The notes beneath the pieces were generated by a model that saw only the letters and a program-made list of their open reading frames with translations, did no database searches and was not told the origin of the DNA. 64,000 bases of DNA from Hygrocybe punicea (taxonomy: Eukaryota > Basidiomycota > Agaricomycetes > Agaricales > Hygrophoraceae): positions 4,154,001-4,218,000 of the forward strand of contig OY744461.1 of assembly GCA_963556145.1 (NCBI GenBank). The letters run 5' to 3'. Of this stretch, positions 55,969-64,000 are shown in pieces; position 1 is the first letter of the stretch, and every line of letters begins with the position of its first letter. The translations under genes and the position numbers were made by a program.

Positions 55969-56526
55969 GCCGGTCCCTGACTTCTCGGCCCTACGATCTT
56001 CAAGCTTGGCCGTTGGGATAATGGCAGTTGAGCTGGATGTGTGACTCTTCCGAGAAAGGATTTGTACATTGACAAGTCTGATTCTTTGTTCATAGTGCTC
56101 ACTTACGATAATATACCGACAGAATATCACCAACGATTCTAGTGAGGAGCCGGGTCTTTATTTCAGAACATTTGGAATGATTGTTATTGTGCAGTTCTAC
56201 GATTGATGATTTTCGTGCAGTTGTACGCTCTACGATTCTTGCCGCAGAGATGGCAACGTCACGGTGCACTTTCTGGATCTTTTGCGACAGTGTCTGGATG
56301 CGGTCCTTCCCATTTGTAACAGATACCACTCACGCTTGCATCATGTTTAGAGCACCTGCATTCAAGGGGTGAACAGCGGGAGGTGGAGACCAGGTGTCGT
56401 TCTGCCGACAGTGATTCTGGAATGCATCTGAATGCAGATGTGGATATTTAAGATCTGAATATCGAATCGCACAAAAAGGTTTCTAGGCACTACGGAGACA
56501 TTTGTAAACTCGCTACCGCCATGAGA
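55969..56526. other. Intergenic stretch with a short helical frame
   Basis: A 76-codon frame on the minus strand (56099-56329) is rich in Lys, Arg and Ser and could form a helix (DRIQTLSQKIQKVHRDVAIS), but it starts at a GTG-like position and lacks support. I do not call it a gene. Confidence 0.25.
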
Positions 56527-57050
56527 TCACGATTGCTTCTGTCGAGTGCTTCGCAAGGCGCCCGACGCGTAGAGTGCGATACTGAACACCAGGTGATTCA
56601 GACTGGTCATCAGCAATGTGGCGCTTCCTCGTTGCCATGCGACAGGAGTTGCGCAGGTGAGAAATCCCAAGATGGCCCAGGTTACATTCATCGCAACTAC
56701 ATTTGTATGGTTATAGAAACATTCGGGGGAGGGTTAGGCTTACTTACACACAGGAGGATTCGCGGCGGGCCCGCAACGGGAAGCGACGACGTGACCGACG
56801 CCAACAGCAGCTACCATGCAAGCGATTGCTTGGTTGAAGCCAGGAGCGGTGTCAGCGCGAGATAGGTGCTATTACGTGTAACTTCAGAACTATCTTATGG
56901 TGTGAGAAGGGACTGACCACTCACGAGTCCGCTGTACGAAGCGACGAGGCGGGCTGGCACGGAGCCATAGATCAAGTCGGGCTTGACACTGAGTATTACA
57001 GCCACTACGATGTCGGCGATGCCTTTGTATTTGATGAGTGATTCTGTCAT
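56527..57050 (-). CDS. Small integral membrane protein, unknown function
   Basis: Three exons on the minus strand: 56925-57050, 56748-56868 and 56527-56696; 417 nt, 138 aa, junctions in frame. ATG 57050 opens MTESLIKYKGIADIVVAVIL. Four hydrophobic stretches are visible: GIADIVVAVILSV, AIACMVAAVGVGHVVA, VTWAILGFLTCATPVAW and LLMTSLNHLVFSIALYASGAL. This gives a probable four-pass membrane protein with a basic C-terminus (RSTRQKQS). It looks like a conserved short fungal protein, but I do not recognise a family. Confidence 0.72.
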
Positions 57051-57569
57051 TGTTCGAAAGTTGGAGAGTGCTGGTCGGGACTGAGATCTGAGACTGTATT
57101 AATAGCGCCTGGAACTTGTTGTAATGCAAAGTTGTGCCAAGCTTGTACTATATCAACGCCGCCGTCATCGACGACGACGATAGCTTCTGCGTTGTGCCGG
57201 TGTTTGGCTGCGACAATTGGACAAACAAGGGATGCTGGTCCGTGCGCCAGGGCACCGGGTATAAAAGGAGGACCGCCAAAGGGACGGAACCTTACCACTC
57301 TGGCCTTTTGGCTTAGATCAAGTGTAGTATCTGTTCTTAATAGTTTAACCACTATTATGGAGGCACCGCCTCCATTCTTGGTTATCTTATTTTTGCCGCC
57401 CTTGTTCCCTGTGCTCTGCTTGCAACACGGGGACGCGATGACCTTGCTGCTGCACTACTGGCTAGCGTTGTCGGGGGATCTCTTCTCTTTGCTGTCTCTG
57501 CTCTGCCGGTCACTGGACTGTGCATTGGGTCCCAGCAAACAGATTTGATTTGTCTAATAATAATAAAAG
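57051..57569. other. Intergenic stretch, no supported gene
   Basis: The region is upstream of the small membrane protein gene and downstream of the HCNGP-like gene. Open frames on both strands lack family features. Confidence 0.4.
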
Positions 57570-58645
57570 TCACTGCAATCTACTCTTCCCCCATTCCTTG
57601 TACCGATCATACGAACTACCGCCACTGAGATAAGGATTATATCTGTTCTTCTGCCTCGTATCCTGGTCTTTGAGTGATCGTGTATGGGCCGCGTCTGTGG
57701 CTCGTTGAGATGACGATGTTGCCTTGGACGCAGCTGTAAATTTAATTTGACTTCGCTTGCCCGACCTCTGTGCCACTGCTTGCTGCTCCGATTGTGTCTT
57801 TTGATACCCGGCTTTGGAAGGCGATGGATCCAGAAAAAGTATGCGTTCATCCCACCAGTTGCGACGCGCCGGTGGATCGGGTGTGTATGGAGCAGTAAGA
57901 CCGACCAGAGTTTCATCGGCAAGACGTCATTTCCAGCAATAGCGGCAACGAGTGAGACAGAGATCCGCGCATAAAGCAACACCAAACGAACGACGTGTAC
58001 ACAAATCGTGCAAGGGACAAAATCGGCACTGCATAAACAAGTTGGACGCCAGGTGATACCCAACAGCGCCACGTACCGATTCGATCAGCAAACCAGTCCT
58101 CCTTCACGTCCTTGGGATCCCATATCTCCCTCGGGAAATTCGTCGCACGTTCATCCACATCCACAAACTCCACCAATTTAGCGTACAGATGAGGGTTGCG
58201 GAACGACTGATTAGACATTAGCGAGTCGTTGAAGTGTATCGGATTATTTGCGTCCCGCTTCAGCGTGTGGAATTGCCCAAGTTTCGTCTTTTTAAAAAAA
58301 GGCATCCCCCAATCCCCAGATGAGTAAGAGGAGGTGCGTCAAGGCGTTAAGGTGCACCTCAATAGCAAAATTGCACGGTTCCGTCGATGGCTCCGGAATG
58401 CCCCAATTCGCCACTCCAGGTATAGGTGGCGGGTGCAGCAGCGTACGTATGCGATGGAGTTCGTCTGGAGGTTCTTTTGGGATCTCAACGACGCTGGACG
58501 ACGCGACAGAGTTCGCCACATCAAGCATCGTCGAACAAGTTGAGCTTTGCCATGAGGATGCTTTGCCCCCATCCTCCGAGTCACTCTGACAGTCACCGTC
58601 GTCGTATGCAACAAGCCCTTCAGAATCAATCGTCAGTACAGTCGG
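57570..58645 (-). CDS. HCNGP/SAP30BP-like protein
   Basis: Minus strand; stop at 57570-57572. Conserved blocks: [10 protein letters not shown] near the start; [22 protein letters not shown]; and, after an intron, [35 protein letters not shown] and [26 protein letters not shown] and the C-terminal [14 protein letters not shown] complete the HCNGP family pattern (SAP30-binding protein, splicing or transcription factor of the nucleus). The 5' end is unresolved. EGLVAYDD is preceded in frame by a stop at about 58653, so a first exon with the ATG lies upstream behind an acceptor near 58650. The right coordinate is approximate. Confidence 0.85.
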
Positions 58646-58771
58646 CGCCTTCTAGGATGACGGCGCTCACCATGCATTCGTAAGAGCTGAGTGAGAGTTC
58701 TTCTTTGGTTTTGCAAGTCCGCTTGAAATCCTTGTCAAAAGGATGTGGACCGTGGGAATGTACCCCGTAGG

Positions 58772-60361
58772 ATGCTATGCATATCTCTCTTGATTTCTCT
58801 ACTGTGGATCACGAGCTGGGCTTCTTGCCCAACGGCGGCGGCAGATTCACAACAAGAGAAGGTTGTTCGTGATTTCTTTGCGAAAAATCAGGGCGCAAGT
58901 ACCTCAGGGCACACCAACAACTGGGCGGTCTTGGTTTGTGCCTCACGGTATTGGTTTAATTATCGTGTATGTATGAGTGGAGTTGGTCTCTCGATCGGAA
59001 TCGTCAGGTGCTGACTTATTCCATATAGCATATGGCGAATGCCCTTGGCATGTGTGTATTGCCCCCACCCTCAATTTGCTTGCTTTTGACTCCCACAAGG
59101 TATCGTACGGTGAAGCGTCTGGGCATACCCGATTCCAACATCATTCTTATGTTGGCTGACGACGCTGCGTGTAACGCGAGAAACAAATTTCCAGGGAGCG
59201 TCTATGCTGACTCGAGGCGCCTCCTTGATTTGTACGGTGACAATATCGAGGTCGATTACCGTGGATATGAAGTGACGGTTGAGAATTTCATTCGCGTGTT
59301 GACAGGTGAGTGTGAGAGGTGTTTTTTATATATTATTGTTGACGAAAAAGCTACCCCCTTGCAGGACGAGTTGAACCTTCCGTGCCGCGTTCCAAGCGAC
59401 TGTTGACAGATGACAGATCCAACATTTTTGTGTACATGACTGGCCATGGAGGCAACGAGTTTCTTAAATTCCAAGACAACGAAGAAATGAGTGCCTTTGA
59501 TGTCGCTGATGCATTTGAGCAAATGTGGCAGAAGAAGCGGTGAGTACCCCACCCAGACTATGTACCAAATGTAACCCCCTCCCTCCTTCCTTTGGAAGAT
59601 ACAACGAGATCTTTTTCATGATCGACACGTGTCAAGCGAACACCATGTACTCCAAATTCTATTCTCCAAACATTCTGGCAACAGGTTCCTCTGAGATTCG
59701 CGAAAACTCGTACTCGGTAAATTTTTTAATTCTTCCATTCATTAGTAGCTAAAACATGGGACTGCTCTTTGGATAGCATGAGAACGACAACGACATCGGG
59801 GTGGCCGTGATCGATAGTTTCACTCACTATGTGCTCGAGTTCATGGAAGGCATCAACAAAACGAGCCAGAAATCCATGCAGGATTTGGTAAGTCTTCTAT
59901 CCTAGATCCATCCGTCCGTCCTTCTTTCCTTTTTACGGCTCATTTGAAACACCCGCACAAACTAGTTCAATTCCTACGACTTTAATAAAATTCACTCACA
60001 CGCTGGGGTTGGCAGCCACCTATTCCAGCGACCACTGGACCGCACGCTCATCACCGATTTCTTTGGGGGCGTTGCACACGTAGAAGTGATGCCACCAGAG
60101 TTATCCCCGCCGATCAAGTTGGCACCACTGTCTGGCACCCCGTTGATGAATATGTCTGATGATCGGTCTCTGGACCCACTGAATTCGAAAATTAACGCCA
60201 TGTCGCCTGTGCCAGAGACAGGGATAGAGTCAGGCTTGGAGGTGCAATGGTTACGGGACTTGAGTGAGTCCGGTACATCATCGTGGAGGAAGATCAGGGT
60301 GTGGGGCTCGCTTGCCATTGCAGGGACGCTTGTTGGTTGGATTGCGCTACGAAAGAAATGA
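58772..60361 (+). CDS. GPI8: GPI-anchor transamidase catalytic subunit
   Basis: Seven exons: 58772-58966, 59029-59051, 59100-59305, 59365-59539, 59599-59716, 59777-59887 and 59966-60361; 1,224 nt, 407 aa. A signal peptide ([17 protein letters not shown]) precedes the C13 caspase-like domain: [27 protein letters not shown], the catalytic His in [10 protein letters not shown] (about 59445) and Cys in [10 protein letters not shown] (about 59630). A single C-terminal membrane segment ([16 protein letters not shown]) ends RKK, a possible ER retrieval signal. The enzyme cleaves GPI signal peptides and attaches the anchor in the ER. It would process proteins such as the one at 20-918. Exon 2 is only 23 nt. 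Confidence 0.95.
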
Positions 60362-61299
60362 TGAGTTGCCACATCGCACGGCGGTTGGCGCAATATCCTT
60401 TCGTTCATCCAAACCAAACCTCTTTTTTACATTCTGTAACTTGCAGCAAGTCTTTGGGGAATCGATATGACCGCGAAAATCTACTCCATCCACCTATATA
60501 TGAGTAAAAAATGCTATGTATTTTGACGGCCCTGTCACGGTATCATGGGTCAACCTAAAATCGTCAAATCTCAGTTTGTACAGCCTCAGATTGCTAATGG
60601 CCATTGCTTCTAGAGATATTCAGAACTCCCTTCCCCTAGCAACGAAAAATAATACTGACTCTAGTTCCCACATGCAGGTCACGGTTGCGGGGAAAGCCGA
60701 AATTTAGGCTGATCCGAATAGAAATTTGATAAGACATGCTTTTTTTTTTTTGAGCGCTGAAGCTGCAGGAAAACATACCCAAAGTATTGCGGTTATCTTG
60801 CAAGTTGCCAGTTGCCAGTGGAACTTTCCGAGAAACGTAGATTGCCTGTCAGTGTCACGGTGACCGAAACGTAGTGTCATGCTCCAAGTAGTTCGGATAC
60901 AAAACACACAGCATCATGGAGGCTGGTCTCCTATAACCGCCTGCAAACAACAACAAAAAAACCTAACTCAGGGTCAGATGAAAACAAGATCACGCTTTGA
61001 GTTGCGCCAACGCCATGGGTCTGGGCAACAAAAAGGGCTAGGAACGTGGGACAGGAGTGGACTGACGGTTCGGGCATTGACGGGAGTAGTATTTGCGATT
61101 GGGGGGAGAGAATATTCCCTTCTCAGTGTTTGTCTCCGAGGTGATGCCATGATCGGAGTGCCTATGTGTCGTTACGTAATCAACCGAAAACGATTTGACA
61201 AGACCCTTTTTCCCACGAGTCACTTACCGCCGGCATTCTGTGACAGGTCTAGTATAAAGCGATGATCTTGCTCTGTTCCCGGCCTTTCCCAACCCCACC
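60362..61299. promoter_or_regulatory. Upstream region of TUP1
   Basis: About 940 bp between the end of GPI8 and the TUP1 start. There is no supported gene and no recognised element beyond simple poly-A/T runs. Confidence 0.4.
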
Positions 61300-64000
61300 A
61301 TGTCCTCCACCATCTACAACGTAAGCCCCCTTTTATTTTGCCTGTCCTTCAGTACCCACTGCCTGTATTGCCCTCGTATTGCTGTATTGAAGTCCCATTG
61401 GACCCTTGTTGCCCCCTCTGTTTCTGCTTTTGGTTCAATTTTGGGCCGTTTCCACGTCACGATTCCCGGGGCACGTGTCTCTCAAGATTCCTTTTCCTCT
61501 TTTACTTCCTCTCCTTGTATCGCGACGTATCCGGTTGACCTACAGGCTCCGTATTGCAGCACAGAAGTCTACAACCTAGTGGGCCACCTACCCAAGTCCC
61601 CACCACGCAACACAGTCATGCGCGCCTCAACGAATCCTTTGATGCCATTAGACAGGAATTTGACGTCTTTGCGTCAGACCTCGGTGTACTGCGAAGCCAA
61701 CGAGATGAATACGAATCCAAGGGTGCGTCACACTAATCGGCGGCTGGTCTCCGTCCCTTTTTCAATAACTTTGCTTTTGTCCTCAGTTTCGTCTCAAGTA
61801 AATGAGCTCAACATCATCCGACAGTCACTCTACGACCTTGAGGCTCAACACACTAAAGTTCGCTCCCAATATGAGGAAGAAATCAACCGTCTCAGAGCAG
61901 AACTCCTTGCTGCTCGTCAGGGTCTCACATCCGGTATTCCCCATCCCACTGTCGGCCCAGGGTCCACCGGACCTTCTGGTATTGTAGGGCCACCTTCCAC
62001 AGCGCCAGGCATGCCAGGAGGCCCTTCATCGTACAACGACCCATATTTCAGCCGTGACAGGGAACTCAAGGAAAGGGATCGTGATGAAAGAGATAGGGAA
62101 CGACAGAACAGGGATCGAGATCGTGGCCCAGACCGAGACAGAGGCGAGCGCGACCGTGGGCCGGGTGATCGCGACAGAGACCGCGAACGTCCTCTTGACC
62201 AGCGTGACAATAAACGTCTCAAAACCGAACGTATAAAAACAGATCGACCAGGTAGTTGCTTTGAACCTCTTTTTAACCTCATGTGGAGGTGACCAATAAT
62301 CTTTTTTTTTGTGGGAGTAGAACATTATGGTAGTCCCTCAATCGGTCCGGGACCGCCTATTCCGAAATTACCGGCACCCAATTCAGCCCCTGGTGTGGGT
62401 CCAGGGCTTCCGCCACCACCGCCACCTCCCGCACATGTCGGGTATCCCTCCAGTTCTGCCGTCGCTGGTTCGCCAGCGGAGCCATCGAGTAGTACATCAA
62501 CTGGTCTGATACCCATCAGCGCTGGGTCCAGCGGTAGTTTTCCAGATGACCTTGATCCCCACACCGTCCCACCGGAGCTGAAGAAGGAGGGTAGTGATTG
62601 GTTCGCGGTGTTTAACCCCAAGGTCAAGAGGGTTCTGGACGTGACGTTGGTCCATACACTTATGCATGAAAGGTGTGCTTGTAAAAGGGGATCATTTCTT
62701 CTAGCGCGCAATTTCTGATGACATCTCGTCGCCGTTATAGCGTGGTATGCTGTGTTCGATTTTCTGCCGATGGAAAATATCTCGCGACAGGATGCAATCG
62801 CACGGCTCAGATATACGATACTAAGACGGGCGTAAAAACATGGTCGGTGCCGTGACCAGAATAATTTCCTGTATGGTCCACTGACCAATGAACATGAACA
62901 GTGTCTTGGTTGATGAGGCCGCCGGTAAAACTGGTGACCTGTATATTCGCAGTGTGTGCTTCAGCCCGGACGGAAAACTTTTAGCCACCGGCGCAGAGGA
63001 TAAACAAATCAGAGTACTTGGTCTCGTTCATTCTCAATGTCCGAGCTTCTATTGAAATGGTATATAGATCTGGGATATAGCGAAGAAGCGCATTCGTACT
63101 GTCTTTGACGGCCACCAGCAAGAAATTTACTCTCTCGACTTTTCTCGTGAAGGGAACTTGATAGTCTCTGGTTCGGGGGATAAAACGGCTCGCATCTGGA
63201 ACATGGCCGATGGTAGCTCAACGGTGCTCACTATCAATGATCCAGACTCGCTTAACAATGACGCTGGCGTCACCTCCGTCGCGATCTCACCCAACGGTCA
63301 GCTGGTAGCCGCAGGGAGCCTCGACACTGTTGTACGCATATGGGATGTCAAGACGGGTGTCCTGGTGGAGCGGCTTCGGGGCCATAGAGACAGCGTATAT
63401 AGCGTTGCGTTTACACCCGATGGGAAGGGGTTGGTTAGTGGGAGTTTAGATAAAACTTTGAAGTATTGGGATGTCAGTGGGTTGAAGGGGCGGAAGGAGG
63501 GGGCGAATGGAGCTATCAACGGACCGGGTGGTGCGTCAAATGGGAGAAAGGAGGGCGATAAGGCGAGCCAGTGCACGATGAATTTTTCAGGGCACAAAGT
63601 AACTTTTGGTTTTCATGTTATGAGTTTTTCTTGTTAAAAGCTCATGATGTATTCTCGTCACAGGATTACGTTCTCTCTGTGGCTGTATCACACGATGGTC
63701 AATGGGTCGTGTCGGGGTCCAAAGACCGTGGTGTGCAGTTTTGGGATTCACGAACAGCGATTGTGCAGTGCATGCTTCAAGGGCACAAAAACTCTGGTAT
63801 GTCTATACTTTTTCACCTGGCAACTGACAGAGTATTGATTTGTTTCGTCACGCCAGTCATTTCGATTGACCTGAGTCCAGCGGGCAGTATCTTAGCCACG
63901 GGCAGTGGTGATTGGCAAGCCCGGATATGTAGGTCATTTTTTCTGTCATCTTGTGACTATGACTGAACGTCTGCATGCCAATCCCAGGGAATTATACAAC
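61300..64000 (+). CDS. TUP1: TUP1-type WD40 transcriptional corepressor, 3' end outside window
   Basis: First exon 61300-61320 (MSSTIYN), second 61560-61722. The N-terminal helical tetramerisation and Ssn6-binding region reads [20 protein letters not shown] and [20 protein letters not shown]. An Arg/Asp-rich stretch (RDRDRER type) and a Pro-rich linker follow. The WD40 domain starts near residue 300 with [17 protein letters not shown]. Repeats include [92 protein letters not shown] and [23 protein letters not shown]. The last visible repeat ends RIWNYT at the window edge. The protein represses many genes together with Ssn6. The gene runs past 64000. Confidence 0.93.

Noticed and set aside
1..64000. 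CRISPR arrays, bacterial operons or ribosome binding sites
   Set aside because: The window is eukaryotic with spliceosomal introns; no regularly spaced short direct repeats with unique spacers were seen.
1..64000. tRNA or rRNA genes
   Set aside because: No tRNA-like cloverleaf or rRNA segment was recognised by eye; a tRNAscan run would be decisive.

Overview
The window looks like nuclear DNA of a filamentous basidiomycete, most likely an Agaricomycete. Genes have many introns of about 45-65 nt. The protein families fit: a serine-rich cupredoxin surface protein, a DUF6589-type protein, TE-derived RecQ-like helicase, DDE_1 and Tc1 transposases, GPI8, TUP1, TSR3 and YVH1. Fungal Copia, Ty3/Gypsy and hAT-like elements are abundant. 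All calls were made by eye, without a database search.

Left gene block (1-6.5 kb): a secreted GPI-type cupredoxin protein (minus), the spliceosomal J-protein CWF23/DNAJC17 (plus), the phosphatase YVH1/DUSP12 (plus) and a coiled-coil protein of unknown function (minus).

Transposon-rich core (6.6-40.1 kb). A complete Ty1/Copia element (6602-12638) has 244-bp LTRs, a TCTAG target duplication and a primer site matching the anticodon arm of initiator tRNA-Met. A non-autonomous hAT-like element (8-bp duplication CATTGTAC) inserted into its reverse transcriptase, after which the pol segment between the integrase and the middle of that hAT element was inverted. Next come a broken RecQ-like helicase (plus) and a broken DUF6589-type gene (minus), convergent and each interrupted by hAT-like elements, some nested. 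These are followed by a decayed Gypsy pol, a long hairpin, a 548-bp repeat present as an inverted pair about 9-14 kb apart, and a head-to-head pair of apparently intact unknown genes (27072-29425). A Tc1-type transposase is split by a solo LTR. Last is a 4.2-kb TA-flanked element (35883-40041) in which a Ulp1/C48 cysteine protease domain and a DDE_1 transposase lie in one spliced reading frame.

Right gene block (40.1-64 kb): a very large helical protein (2,234 aa), TSR3, an ADP-ribosylglycohydrolase, an F-box protein, an enolase-superfamily sugar-acid dehydratase, a small membrane protein, an HCNGP/SAP30BP-like protein, GPI8 and TUP1, which runs off the right edge. Most are single-copy housekeeping genes, so the mobile elements form an island between two ordinary gene blocks.

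Themes worth following: the Ulp1-DDE_1 element; the inversion inside the Copia element and its CpG-directed damage, including Asp-to-Asn changes at both integrase and RT catalytic positions; several GC-AG introns; a gene with a 13-nt exon; and the palindromic motif shared by the hAT-like elements.
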